Below, piece by piece: positions 1-9,473 of a stretch of DNA of 44,386 bases (position 1 is its first letter; each line of letters starts with the position of its first letter). Made by a program: the position numbers and the translations under genes. The stretch spans positions 1 through 44,386 of the forward strand of contig JANWHQ010000119.1 in NCBI GenBank assembly GCA_025450315.1. Direction: 5' to 3'. The notes below the pieces were generated by a model. It was not told the origin of the DNA and searched no databases. It was given only the letters and a program-made list of their open reading frames with translations. The DNA comes from Caulobacteraceae bacterium (GTDB lineage Bacteria > Pseudomonadota > Alphaproteobacteria > Caulobacterales > Caulobacteraceae).

Positions 1-970
1 CGTGGGTGATGGTGCCGGTCTTGTCGAGCAACAGGGTGTCAACGTCGCCCGAAGCCTCGACTGCGCGGCCGGAGGTGGCCAGCACGTTGACCTTCAGCAG
101 CCGGTCCATGCCGGCGATGCCGATGGCCGAAAGCAGGCCGCCGATGGTCGTGGGGATCAGGCAGATGAACAGGGCGCCCAGCACCAGGGGGTCGAGGTTG
201 ACGCCCGAGTACTTGCCGAGGCCCAGGAGGGTCGTCACAGCGATCAGGAAGATCAGGGTCAGGCCGGCCAGCAGCACGTTCAGGGCGATCTCGTTGGGCG
301 TCTTGCGCCGCTCGGCGCCCTCGACCATGGCGATCATGCGGTCGAGGAAGCTCGACCCCTGGGCCGCGGTGATGCGCACCTTGATCCAGTCGGAGACGAC
401 GGTGGTGCCGCCGGTGACGGCCGAGCGGTCGCCGCCGGCTTCCCGGATCACGGGAGCGGATTCGCCGGTGATGGCCGCCTCGTTCACCGAGGCCACGCCT
501 TCGATGATCTCGCCGTCGGTAGGGACCATGTCGCCGGTCTCGACCAGCACCACCTGGCCCACCTCGAGCTTGTGGGAGTTGGTCGGCACGATCAGGTTCT
601 TGTCCGGATCGACGATCAGCTTGGCCTGGGTGTCCACGCGCTGGGCCCTTAGGCTGTCGGCGGCGGCCTTGCCGCGGCCCTCGGCCACGCTCTCGGCGAA
701 GTTGGCGAACAGCACCGTGGCCCACAGCCAGATCGCGATCTGCACCGCGAACCAGGGATAGGTCCCCGAGTGGAAGGCCGCCACGGCCGAGATGGTCGCC
801 AGCGCGGCCACCACCTCGGTGGTCAGAATCACCGGGTTCTTGGCCAGGTGACGGGGGTTGAGCTTGACGAAGGCGTCCTTGATCGCCCGGCTGACGATCG
901 ACGAAGAGAAGGTCGTGCCGGCGATGGTCGAGCGACGCTTTTCGCCCAGGTGGACTGCAGAAGCGGTCAT
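1..970 (-). CDS. kdpB: Potassium-transporting P-type ATPase subunit B (N-terminal 323 residues, cut by window edge)
   Basis: KdpB is the ATP-hydrolysing subunit of the high-affinity K+ importer KdpFABC in the inner membrane. The reading frame opens at ATG 970 ([13 protein letters not shown]) and stays open to base 1. It ends just past the P-type ATPase phosphorylation motif DKTGTIT (bases about 7-27), whose Asp is phosphorylated. The A-domain motif TGES lies earlier ([19 protein letters not shown]), flanked by hydrophobic helices, as in KdpB. It starts 22 bp after the kdpA stop, in the usual kdpF-A-B order. The phosphorylation domain, the rest of the nucleotide-binding domain and presumably kdpC lie outside the window. 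The assignment is secure from motifs and context. Confidence 0.96.
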   Translation of the reverse strand, partial: MTASAVHLGEKRRSTIAGTTFSSSIVSRAIKDAFVKLNPRHLAKNPVILTTEVVAALATISAVAAFHSGTYPWFAVQIAIWLWATVLFANFAESVAEGRGKAAADSLRAQRVDTQAKLIVDPDKNLIVPTNSHKLEVGQVVLVETGDMVPTDGEIIEGVASVNEAAITGESAPVIREAGGDRSAVTGGTTVVSDWIKVRITAAQGSSFLDRMIAMVEGAERRKTPNEIALNVLLAGLTLIFLIAVTTLLGLGKYSGVNLDPLVLGALFICLIPTTIGGLLSAIGIAGMDRLLKVNVLATSGRAVEASGDVDTLLLDKTGTITH

Positions 971-992
971 GGCTTGGAAGCTCCGAAGGAGG

Positions 993-2702
993 TCAGCGGC
1001 CGGCGACGGCGTGGAGCACTTGGAAGTGCTCCACGATCGGGCCGAGCGCTTGGGCGGGGAAGAACTGCAGGCCGCCCATGATCAGGATCACCCCGGTCAG
1101 GAGGCCGATGAACAGCGGGCCGTCGGTGGGGAAGGTCCCGGTCGAGGCGGCGAGCTTGGGTTTGGCCGCGATCGAGCCGGCGATGGCCAACACCGGGATC
1201 ATGTAGGCGAACCGGCCGAGCAGCATGGCGATGCCGAGCGTCGTGTTCCAGTAGGGGGCGTTCGCCGACAGGCCCGCGAAGGCCGAGCCGTTGTTCCCGG
1301 TCGCCGAAGAGTAGGCGTAGAGGATCTCCGAGAGCCCGTGCGGACCGGAATTCTCGAGGCCCTTCAGGGCCACCGGGAGAACAGCCGCCACCGCGGCGAA
1401 GCCGAGGATCGACAGTGGCAGGATGAGCACCGCCAGCATGGCGAACTTCACCTCCCGCGACTCGACCTTCTTGCCGAGGTATTCGGGCGTTCGTCCGACC
1501 ATCAGCCCGGCTACGAACACGGCGATCAGGGCCATGACGATCATGCCATAGAGGCCCGAGCCGACTCCGCCCGGCAGGATCTCGCCGAGCTGGATCATGA
1601 ACATCGCCATACCCCCGCCGAGCGGCATCAGGCTGTCGTGCATGGCGTTGACGCCGCCGTCCGACGCGCCGGTGGTGTTGGCGACCCAGACTGCAGTCGA
1701 GGGCGCTCCGAAGCGCACCTCCTTGCCCTCCATGTTGACGCTGGTGGCGGCATGCACTGCGGCCATGGCCGGCGCCGGCTTGGTCTCGGACCAGTAGACC
1801 ACCGCCGAGGCTGCCACGATGAACAGGGCCATGACGGCGACCAGGGCGCGGGCGTCCTTGCGGGCGAGCACGATGCGGCCGAAGGCGATCACGCAGGCGT
1901 AACCCAGCACGTTCATCTCGACGATCTCGATCAGGTTGGTGATCGGATTGGGGTTCTCGAACGGATGGGCCGAGTTGGCGTTGAAGATGCCGCCGCCGTT
2001 GGTGCCCAGTTGCTTGATCGCTTCCTGGCTGGCCGTCGGATAGAGCGAGATGGTCTGCTTGGCGCCTTCGACCGTATGGGCGATGGCGTTGGCCGCCAGG
2101 GTCTGGGGCTCGCCCAGCGCCACGAAGGTCAGGGCGATCAGGATGGACAGGGGCAGCAGCACGTAGAGGCTGATCCGGGTCAGATCGACCCAGAAGTTGC
2201 CGAGCCCTTCGCTGCGGTTGGATGCGAAGGCGCGCGCCATGGCCGCGGCGATGGCGATGCCGGCCGCCGCCGACAGGAAGTTGTGGCTGGTCAGTCCCGC
2301 CATCTGGGAGAAGGCCGAAAGGGTCGTCTCTGGCACATAGGACTGCCAGTTGGTGTTGGTGATGAAGCTGATCGCCGTGTTGAACGCCAAGTCCGGCGAG
2401 GTTCCCGGGAACTTCTGGGGATTCAGGGGCAGCAGGTTCTGGAACCTGAGGATCAGGTAAAGCACCACGAAGCTGGCGATTGAGAAGGCCAGCATAGCCA
2501 TGGTGTAGCCGATCCAGGTCTGCTGCTTGTCCGGATCCACGCCGAAGCTCCGGTAGAGGACGCCCTCCACCGGCCGCAGCACGGGACTGAGCCAGGTGCT
2601 TTCGCCTTGCCAGACCCGGGCCAGGTAGATCCCGAGCGGGAAGGCCAGAATGACGGTGACGCCGATCGTGAAGACGATCTCGCCCCAGCCTCGCACGTCC
2701 AT
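993..2702 (-). CDS. kdpA: Potassium-transporting ATPase subunit A (K+ channel-like subunit)
   Basis: KdpA is the K+-selective, channel-like subunit of KdpFABC and belongs to the superfamily of K+ transporters with four MPM repeats. The 569 residues match the family length (about 557-570). The selectivity-filter segments are visible: TNTNWQ around residues 115-120, then [35 protein letters not shown], and a C-terminal repeat ending in [14 protein letters not shown]. Multiple hydrophobic helices cover nearly the whole length. The gene lies between kdpF and kdpB with short gaps, so one transcript is likely. In known systems transcription depends on the KdpDE two-component system under K+ limitation; those genes are not in the window. 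Confidence 0.97.
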   Translation of the reverse strand: MDVRGWGEIVFTIGVTVILAFPLGIYLARVWQGESTWLSPVLRPVEGVLYRSFGVDPDKQQTWIGYTMAMLAFSIASFVVLYLILRFQNLLPLNPQKFPGTSPDLAFNTAISFITNTNWQSYVPETTLSAFSQMAGLTSHNFLSAAAGIAIAAAMARAFASNRSEGLGNFWVDLTRISLYVLLPLSILIALTFVALGEPQTLAANAIAHTVEGAKQTISLYPTASQEAIKQLGTNGGGIFNANSAHPFENPNPITNLIEIVEMNVLGYACVIAFGRIVLARKDARALVAVMALFIVAASAVVYWSETKPAPAMAAVHAATSVNMEGKEVRFGAPSTAVWVANTTGASDGGVNAMHDSLMPLGGGMAMFMIQLGEILPGGVGSGLYGMIVMALIAVFVAGLMVGRTPEYLGKKVESREVKFAMLAVLILPLSILGFAAVAAVLPVALKGLENSGPHGLSEILYAYSSATGNNGSAFAGLSANAPYWNTTLGIAMLLGRFAYMIPVLAIAGSIAAKPKLAASTGTFPTDGPLFIGLLTGVILIMGGLQFFPAQALGPIVEHFQVLHAVAGR

Positions 2703-2772
2703 GGCGAGGTCTCCTCTCGTTCAGTGTTGAAGGCAGGTCGGACGGCGGCTCATCGATCGCCGTCCGGTCCGA

Positions 2773-2859
2773 TCAGAATTTGTCGGGGCGCAACAGGGCC
2801 GTGACCATATAGATGGCCACGCCGACGGCTGCGATGCCGTAGACCAGCATCATCAGCAT
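2773..2859 (-). CDS. kdpF: KdpF small membrane subunit (28 aa)
   Basis: A 28-residue, single-helix peptide beginning MLMMLVYGIAAV and ending in ALLRPDKF. The tail matches the ALLRPE(R/K)F ending typical of KdpF, the lipid-like stabilising subunit of KdpFABC. It starts one base after the stop of the preceding 27-codon ORF and lies 70 bp upstream of kdpA on the same strand, which is the standard kdpF position. It is short enough for automated calling to miss. Confidence rests on the C-terminal motif and on location. Confidence 0.85.
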   Translation of the reverse strand: MLMMLVYGIAAVGVAIYMVTALLRPDKF

Positions 2860-2860
2860 G

Positions 2861-2944
2861 TCAGGCCCGCCTCAGAAGATAGGCGTATCCGGCGAACACC
2901 AGCAAAACGCCCACGCCGACGACCAGGTAGATCACGTCAGCCAT
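2861..2944 (-). CDS. 27-aa single-helix peptide leading the kdp operon
   Basis: ATG 2944 opens a 27-residue peptide (MADVIYLVVGVGVLLVFAGY followed by AYLLRRA). It is one hydrophobic helix with a short basic tail, so an N-out/C-in membrane peptide is plausible. A possible SD (AGGATAGACA) precedes the start. Its stop is separated from the kdpF start by one base, which suggests translational coupling. Small hydrophobic ORFs just ahead of kdpF are seen in some other proteobacteria (recalled, not checked). Its role is unknown; it could be a second KdpF-like subunit or a leader. It lacks the LLRPExF ending of KdpF. Confidence 0.55.
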   Translation of the reverse strand: MADVIYLVVGVGVLLVFAGYAYLLRRA

Positions 2945-3013
2945 TGTCTATCCTTCCGGCCGCGCGAGGCCGATTTCTGTTGACACTATCGGCAGAGGAC
3001 GGCGGCGGCGACG

Positions 3014-3027
3014 TTGACCTCGATCAA
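3014..3027. promoter_or_regulatory. FNR/FixK-type box upstream of kdp operon
   Basis: TTGACCTCGATCAA fits the dyad TTGA(C/T)-N4-(A/G)TCAA bound by Crp/Fnr-family regulators such as FixK and Anr. It lies about 70 bp upstream of the first kdp-side ORF (start 2944) on the minus strand and about 130 bp beyond the stop of the small membrane gene at 3156. Single matches of this size occur by chance, so this is a candidate only. Confidence 0.35.
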
Positions 3028-3155
3028 CATCGCGTCGCTCTGATCCCCTCCCGAGATCGAGCCTGTTGCATGCGCTCCGGCGGCATCAAGGTTCGATAGG
3101 ACGACGGCGCCGGCTGCATAATGAGTCCGTAAGGACTGGCCCCGAACTCGACGTT

Positions 3156-3335
3156 CTAGTTGGCGCGCGATTGCCGATGTCCGTGCCGGACAAGCAGGGC
3201 TCTGCGCTTGGCCAACAGCGTCGCCCGGTGCTGGTCGGCCGTGTCGGCGAGCTTGATGAAGAGAGCGCCCACCAGCCAGATCACGGCGATGAGCAAAACA
3301 AGAGCAAGAGCCCCGCTGGGAAGGTCGCTAGGCAT
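3156..3335 (-). CDS. Small single-TM hypothetical protein
   Basis: About 59 residues starting MPSDLPSGALALVL, with one strong membrane helix (ALALVLLIAVIWLVGALF) followed by a charged, Arg/His-rich cytoplasmic tail ending RHGHRQSRAN. An upstream in-frame TTG at 3347 gives a 63-residue version, but the AGGAG there abuts the TTG directly, so ATG 3335 (AGGAG 12 nt upstream) is preferred with little certainty. No family was recognised. It is transcribed toward the kdp operon. Overlapping plus-strand frames read as low-complexity Arg/Ser-rich sequence and look like shadows. Confidence 0.45.
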   Translation of the reverse strand: MPSDLPSGALALVLLIAVIWLVGALFIKLADTADQHRATLLAKRRALLVRHGHRQSRAN

Positions 3336-3615
3336 AACCTCTGACAACTCCTATGACCGGCCGGACCGCAATCCGGGCCGAATTGGGCCGTCTTTAGCGC
3401 AGGTCCAGATAAGGCCACGATCCGCCGTTTGCGTGCGCATGATCAACAAAGCATAAGCGTCGCCCAGGGCGGTCGAATACTTACCGCATCCTTATGCTGC
3501 GGCTTCCGATCCGCATGGAGCCTTTAGCTTGGCAAGGCCATCTTCTGCGCCGCTTCGCGAGGGCCCGGGGCTTGTCCCGATCCGCTGCGCGAGGCGCAGG
3601 AATTCGTGTGCTTCG

Positions 3616-4077
3616 ATGACCATCCACAGCTTCCAACCCGCTCCCCCGCTGGCCGCCGACGGCGCGGCCCTGGCGCAGGCGCTTCAGCGCGCGAGCGTGG
3701 GCAAGGAGAGCCTTGTCTGCGTGACCGGCCCCGCCGCCCTGACCGCCATGCTCTGGCTGGCGCGTCGCGGCTTCCAGCGCGCCGTGCTGGCCTCGAGCGG
3801 CGGCATCCGCCCGGGCGAGCCTGCCGACGCGCTGCTGGTTCCGCACGCCTGTTCGGGAGACGAGATCAGGTCTCTGCTCTCGACCGGCGGCTGGCTGCGC
3901 GAGGGCGGCATGCTGATCGTCCAGACCGCCAGCGGGCAATCCGACGGCGGTCCCGGAGACCCGTCCGCCGCCCTGGCGGCGCTGGGGTTCGAGCTGCACT
4001 GCAAGCTGACCGACAAGGGCCGGACGGTGCTGATCGCCCGCCGGGCCGGGTCGGACGGCTTCAAGAAGGCCGCCTGA
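3616..4077 (+). CDS. Conserved-looking hypothetical, Rossmann/methyltransferase-like fragment
   Basis: Starts at ATG 3616 (MTIHSFQPAPPL); the upstream extension of the frame to 3529 is Arg/Pro-rich and unlikely to be coding. The 153-residue product shows a beta-alpha-beta rhythm: ESLVCVTGPAALTAMLWLARRG, then RAVLASSG, ADALLVPHAC, LREGGMLIVQTA, and finally LGFELHCKLTDKGRTVLIARR. This resembles the C-terminal half of class I SAM-dependent methyltransferases, but no SAM-binding GxGxG is present, so activity cannot be claimed. The stop is one base before the next gene (TGA G ATG), so it is probably the first gene of a coupled operon with the LysR-like and SET-domain proteins. Confidence 0.6.
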   Translation: MTIHSFQPAPPLAADGAALAQALQRASVGKESLVCVTGPAALTAMLWLARRGFQRAVLASSGGIRPGEPADALLVPHACSGDEIRSLLSTGGWLREGGMLIVQTASGQSDGGPGDPSAALAALGFELHCKLTDKGRTVLIARRAGSDGFKKAA

Positions 4078-4078
4078 G

Positions 4079-4834
4079 ATGGGCGCGCCCTCCTTGGACC
4101 TCGGTGCGTCTGCGCCGATGGAGGCGGCCGCGCCGGTCGAGAGCTTGGCCTCGGCCATGCAGCTGCGCGCCGCCGCCTTCCCGCCCGCCCGCGTCGCGGA
4201 TCCCCGTGGCGGCCTGCGGGTCGGGTTCGCCGCGTCGCTGAGCCGGGGCCCGTTGCGGAACCTGCTGCGGATCGTCAGCCAGAGGCCCGAGGGCCCGAGG
4301 CTGTCGTTCCTCGAGGGCGGCCGCACCGACGTGCTGCAGGCCGCCCGCCGCGGCGAGGTCGATATCGGCTTCGTCAGCGGCCCGGAGGATTGGACCAGGC
4401 TGCGCGGCGAAGAGCTCTGGCGCGACCGGCTGATGGTGGCCATGGCCGAGGATCACCCCCTGGCCCGTCACAACTCCGTCCGTGGTGAGGAGCTTCAGCG
4501 CCAGACTTTCCTGGCGCCGGGATCGGCGGGCGAACGGCGGAGCCAGCTGGCGCTGGTGGAACGGGCCATCGGCGGCGAGCCCGCCGGCTTCGTCTGTGTG
4601 CCGGCGGAACGCGAGAGCGTCTTCCATCTGGTCGGGCTGGGGTTTGGCGTGGCCCTGGCCTGCGGTTCGGCGATGGGCACGCTCTATCCGGGCGTCGTCT
4701 ATCGGACGATCGCCTCGCCCTGGACGGTCTTGCCGTTCTACGCGGTCTGGCGCTCCGGCCAGGCCTGCCCGGAGCTCGGTCCGTTCCTCACCGCCGCCCG
4801 CGACGCCGCGCGCGACTGGACCAAGCCCCAATGA
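4079..4834 (+). CDS. Orphan LysR-type effector-binding domain protein (no HTH)
   Basis: 251 residues. From about residue 45 it reads as the periplasmic-binding-like effector domain of LysR regulators: LRVGFAASLSRGPLRNLLRI, then GRTDVLQAARRGEVDIGFVSG, DRLMVAMAEDHPLA, a central EELQRQTFLAP, and a C-terminal VGLGFGVALACGSA and LPFYAVWRSG. The expected N-terminal winged helix-turn-helix of about 60 residues is missing. In its place are roughly 40 Ala/Pro-rich residues with no DNA-binding signature. It may sense a small molecule without binding DNA, or be a decayed regulator. It starts one base after the previous stop and its 3' end overlaps the SET gene by 4 bp. Confidence 0.75.
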   Translation: MGAPSLDLGASAPMEAAAPVESLASAMQLRAAAFPPARVADPRGGLRVGFAASLSRGPLRNLLRIVSQRPEGPRLSFLEGGRTDVLQAARRGEVDIGFVSGPEDWTRLRGEELWRDRLMVAMAEDHPLARHNSVRGEELQRQTFLAPGSAGERRSQLALVERAIGGEPAGFVCVPAERESVFHLVGLGFGVALACGSAMGTLYPGVVYRTIASPWTVLPFYAVWRSGQACPELGPFLTAARDAARDWTKPQ

Positions 4835-5193
4835 GCACGACGCCGCTTCTGCTGAAGCGCGACGCCACCGGTGAAGCGCTCTACTCCACGCGAGCCTACT
4901 GGCCCGAGGACCTGGTGCTGAGGTTCGACCGGTTGACCTGGCGGCCAATGCGCGACCGGTACACGGTCCAGCACCCCGCCGGCGGACACATCTTCCATCC
5001 GATCCTGGCCAAGGTCTCGCACGCCTGCGAACCCAACTGTCGCGTCTCCCTGCGCGAGCGGGCCCTCTTCGCGGTCCGGCCGATCCTGCCGGGCGAGGCG
5101 ATCACCTTCGACTATCAGACAACGGAGAGCCGCCTCAGCCATCCGTTCCAGTGCGTCTGCAGGTCGCCGCGTTGCCGCGGCTGGATCGCCTGA
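4831..5193 (+). CDS. Small SET-domain protein (putative protein-lysine methyltransferase)
   Basis: 120 residues, entirely a compact SET domain plus post-SET. It carries SHACEPNC (residues 63-70, the counterpart of the NHSCxPN SAM-binding motif), GEAITFDY (88-95, the GEELTFDY catalytic-Tyr motif), and a C-terminal CVCRSPRCRGWI (C108-x-C110-x4-C115-x-G), a post-SET zinc-binding signature in which the SET-domain Cys is the fourth ligand. SET proteins transfer methyl groups from SAM to lysines; free-standing SET/post-SET proteins of this size are known in bacteria, but their substrates are mostly unknown. The start ATG overlaps the preceding stop (ATGA), so translation is coupled to the LysR-like protein. 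Confidence 0.85.
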   Translation: MSTTPLLLKRDATGEALYSTRAYWPEDLVLRFDRLTWRPMRDRYTVQHPAGGHIFHPILAKVSHACEPNCRVSLRERALFAVRPILPGEAITFDYQTTESRLSHPFQCVCRSPRCRGWIA

Positions 5194-5306
5194 CCCTTCC
5201 GGCGCAGGACGGAGGATCATTCAAGCCGAGGCGTGACTCGGCGCGGAATGGGCCCTAAGGGCCGGCGATGCCGTCCGTTTCCACACCGGCGCCGGAGGCC
5301 TGATCG

Positions 5307-5918
5307 ATGTCTGGCCAGGCGCGTCTTATGGTGCGCGATCTGCGAAGCGAGCTGGCGGGCCCCTTCGATCTCGATCTGTCCGCGGGCGAATGCCTGGCCA
5401 TCACCGGAAGCTCGGGCGCGGGCAAGTCGCTGTTCCTGCGCATGATCGCGGACCTCGATCCCAACGAGGGCGAGGTCCGGCTCGACGGGGTGGAGCGGGG
5501 ATCCATGCCGGCCCCCGCCTGGCGGCGGCGCGCGCCCTATGTCGCTGCTGAGTCTGGCTGGTGGCGGCCGACGGCGATCGAACACTTCCCGCCCGACCGC
5601 ACATTGCCGGCGCGTGACCTCGCCGCCAGGCTCGGAGTCGGGCCGGTGCAGTTCGAAGGCGAGGTGGCGCGGCTCTCGACCGGCGAGCGGCAAAGGCTGG
5701 CCCTGGTCCGCGCCCTGGTGCTGGAGCCGCCCGTGCTGCTGCTGGACGAGCCGACCGGGCCCCTGGACCCGGACTCGACGGAGCGGGTCGAGGCGGTGTT
5801 GCTGGAACGGCTGCAGGCCGGCGTCGCCATCATCCTGGTCAGCCATGACGTCCACCAGGCCGAGCGGCTCGGCGCGCGGCCGACGGTCATGCGCGACCGG
5901 CGGCTGGAGCCCGTCTGA
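5307..5918 (+). CDS. fetA: ABC transporter ATPase, FetA/YbbL-like
   Basis: 203-residue ABC ATPase. Walker A is GSSGAGKS (34-41), the signature is LSTGERQRLAL, Walker B is VLLLDEPT with a D-loop LDPDS, and the switch His is in SHD. The first Ser of the usual LSGGE is kept but G is replaced by T. GGAGG 8 nt before ATG 5307 supports the start. It overlaps the next gene, a UPF0014/FetB-type permease, by one base (TGATG). This pairing is that of E. coli FetAB (YbbLM), an exporter tied to iron homeostasis and peroxide resistance. The substrate here is inferred from family only. Confidence 0.85.
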   Translation: MSGQARLMVRDLRSELAGPFDLDLSAGECLAITGSSGAGKSLFLRMIADLDPNEGEVRLDGVERGSMPAPAWRRRAPYVAAESGWWRPTAIEHFPPDRTLPARDLAARLGVGPVQFEGEVARLSTGERQRLALVRALVLEPPVLLLDEPTGPLDPDSTERVEAVLLERLQAGVAIILVSHDVHQAERLGARPTVMRDRRLEPV

Positions 5919-6709
5919 TGGGTGCGATCTCGCTGAGCCCGCTGGATCTGGCCATCGCCGCCTCGCTGGTGGCGTTCGACGCCGTCTTGTCGGTGGTGCT
6001 GCGGCTGAAACTGCATCGTCAGGTTCTGGTCGCCGCGGCGCGGATGGTCGTGCAGCTGACAGCCGTGGGCTATCTGCTGCGGCTGGTCTTCGCCCTGCAT
6101 CATCCGGCCGCGACCCTGGTGGTGGTGATCGTCATGGCCGCCGTCGCCGCACGGGAGATCGCCGCGCGGCCCGAGCGCAGGTTCCGGCGCGGGGAGGGCC
6201 TGCTGCTCAGCGCCTCGGGCGTGGCCATCGCGACGACCGTGACCGTGGTTCTGGCCCTGGCGACCGCGATCCGGCCCCACCCCTGGTACGACGCCCGCTA
6301 CGCCATCCCTCTGGCCGGGATCATCCTGGGGTCGGTGCTCAACGCCGGCAGCCTGGCGCTGGACAGCCTGCTCTCGGCGGTGGGGCTCCAGCGCGCGGCC
6401 ATCGAGGCCCGGCTGGCCCTGGGCTCAACTTTCCGGGAGGCCATGGCGTCCCTGGTGCGCGATGCGGTCCGGCGGGGCCTCTTGCCGATCATCAACCAGA
6501 TGTCGGCGGCGGGGGTGATCACCTTGCCGGGAATCATGACCGGTCAGATCCTGGCCGGCCTCGACCCGGTGGAGGCGGTCAAGTACCAGATCCTCCTGAT
6601 GTTCCTGCTGGCGGGCGCCAGCGGTCTCGCGGCCCTGGTCATCGCCTATGGCGCCGCGCGCCGGCTGACCGACACGCGCCAGCGGCTCAGGTTGGACCGG
6701 CTGAAGTGA
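5918..6709 (+). CDS. fetB: ABC transporter permease, FetB/UPF0014 family
   Basis: 263-residue integral membrane protein with about seven hydrophobic segments. It shows UPF0014 hallmarks: an early RMVVQLTAVGYLL, a central GIILGSVLNAGSLALDSL, ARLALGSTFREAM, and a late INQMSAAGVITLPGIMTGQI followed by LAGLDPVEAVKYQILLMFLL. The length fits the family (about 250-270). It is translationally coupled to the ATPase and is predicted to form with it the FetAB-type iron exporter. It ends 3 bp from the convergent gltA stop, leaving no room for a separate terminator. Confidence 0.88.
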   Translation: MGAISLSPLDLAIAASLVAFDAVLSVVLRLKLHRQVLVAAARMVVQLTAVGYLLRLVFALHHPAATLVVVIVMAAVAAREIAARPERRFRRGEGLLLSASGVAIATTVTVVLALATAIRPHPWYDARYAIPLAGIILGSVLNAGSLALDSLLSAVGLQRAAIEARLALGSTFREAMASLVRDAVRRGLLPIINQMSAAGVITLPGIMTGQILAGLDPVEAVKYQILLMFLLAGASGLAALVIAYGAARRLTDTRQRLRLDRLK

Positions 6710-6712
6710 GGC

Positions 6713-8005
<1,293 letters not shown>

Positions 8006-8069
8006 GCAAGGCTCCTTTCCGCGGGAAAAGCCGTTGAGTGCTCCCCGAACAGATCGGCCTTATAGCGAC

Positions 8070-9473
8070 TTACACGCCCCGCGAAAGAGCGTCGTCGATA
8101 CGGCCGATGGCCTCTTCGCGTTGCAGCGCAAAAAGGGTGCTGGCGAGGTCCGGGGCGGCATTGCCGCCGGTCAGGACGCCGCGCAGCAAGGGCCCGATCT
8201 CGCCGAACTTCACGCCTTCCTCGGCGACGAAGGCCTTGAGCAATTCGTCCAGCCCCTGCGAGGTCCAGTCGTTCTGGCCGGCCAGCTTCTCGCGCAGCCG
8301 ATACAGCCGCGACACCGCATCCTCGCTGAGCCTGGCGCGGGTCTTCTCGTCGAGGTGGATCGGCCGGCGGAGCATCGCGAACGAGGCCAGGCCCGGCAGG
8401 TCGAGCAGGGTCTTGGCCCCGTCCTTCACCAGCGGGATGGCGCGGCGCAGGCCCTCGGCCTCGAACGGACCCAGCGCCTCGTCCTTTTCGGCCAGCAGCG
8501 CCATGGTCAGGTCGAACAGGCGCTGGTCGTCCGCCGCGCGGATGTAATGGGCGTTGACGGCGTTCAGCTTGGTGAAGTCGAAGCGGGCGCCGGCCTTGGT
8601 CACGTCCCCGACGTCGAACCATTCGATGGCCTGCTCGACGCTGAATATCTCGTCGTCGCCGTGGCCCCAGCCCAGCCGGGCCAGGTAGTTGCGCACCGCC
8701 TCGGGCAGGTAGCCCAGCGCCCTCAGCTCGCCCACCGACTGGGCGCCGTGCCGCTTGGACATCTTGGCGCCGTCGTCGCCCAGGATCAGCGGCAGGTGGC
8801 CGAAGGCCGGAGCCGTCCAGCCCATGGCCTGGTACATCAGGCTCTGCCGTCCGGCGTTGGACAGGTGCTCTTCGCCCCGGATCACGTGGGTGACGCCCAT
8901 GTCGTGGTCGTCGACGGTGACCGCCAGGTTGTAGGTCGGGGTGCCGTCGGTGCGCAGGATGACGAGGTCTTCGAGATCCTTGTTGGGGAAGGCCACCGTG
9001 CCGCGCACGGCGTCCTCGATCACCGTCTCGCCGTCCATCGGGGTCTTGAAGCGCACCACATGCGGCTGATCGGTCATGCCGGGACCCGGCTCGCGGTCGC
9101 GCCAGGGCGAGCGCAGCGCGTGGCCGGCCGCGCGGGCGGCGGCCTTGGCCGCTTCGCCTTCCTCGGGCGTCATCCAGCAGCGGTAGGCCCATCCGCGCGC
9201 CAGGAGTTCGCGGGCGACGTCGCGGTGCCGGTCGGCCCGGGCGAACTGGAACACCGGCGCCCCGTCATATTCCAGGCCCAGCCACTCGAGGCTGTCGAAG
9301 ATCACCTGCACCGCCGCCTCTGTGGAGCGGGCGCGGTCGGTGTCCTCGATGCGCAACAGGAACGTGCCGCCGGTGTGGCGGGCATAAAGCCAGTTGAAAA
9401 GCGCCGACCTGGCGTTGCCAATATGCATGGCGCCGGTGGGCGAAGGGGCGATCCGGGTGACGACGGCTGACAT
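8070..9473 (-). CDS. gltX: Glutamyl-tRNA synthetase
   Basis: 467 residues, class I aminoacyl-tRNA synthetase charging tRNA-Glu. The HIGH-type motif is HIGN (residues 17-20) within PSPTGAMHIGNARSALFNW, and the KMSKS loop is KMSKRHG near residue 240. The Rossmann fold, GluRS connective peptide and C-terminal anticodon-binding helices give the expected bacterial length. It is followed by gltA. Its 5' end faces comEC head-to-head, and the comEC frame probably begins inside the first codons of gltX. Confidence 0.97.
   Translation of the reverse strand: MSAVVTRIAPSPTGAMHIGNARSALFNWLYARHTGGTFLLRIEDTDRARSTEAAVQVIFDSLEWLGLEYDGAPVFQFARADRHRDVARELLARGWAYRCWMTPEEGEAAKAAARAAGHALRSPWRDREPGPGMTDQPHVVRFKTPMDGETVIEDAVRGTVAFPNKDLEDLVILRTDGTPTYNLAVTVDDHDMGVTHVIRGEEHLSNAGRQSLMYQAMGWTAPAFGHLPLILGDDGAKMSKRHGAQSVGELRALGYLPEAVRNYLARLGWGHGDDEIFSVEQAIEWFDVGDVTKAGARFDFTKLNAVNAHYIRAADDQRLFDLTMALLAEKDEALGPFEAEGLRRAIPLVKDGAKTLLDLPGLASFAMLRRPIHLDEKTRARLSEDAVSRLYRLREKLAGQNDWTSQGLDELLKAFVAEEGVKFGEIGPLLRGVLTGGNAAPDLASTLFALQREEAIGRIDDALSRGV

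Noticed and set aside
858-2483. 541-codon plus-strand frame opposite kdpA
   Set aside because: Low-complexity Gly/Arg/Asp/His-rich translation, antisense to a well-supported KdpA; a GC-rich shadow frame.
3450-3498. 8-bp inverted repeat AGCATAAG...CTTATGCT
   Set aside because: Arms are 33 bases apart with no U-run and no gene end nearby; chance is likely.
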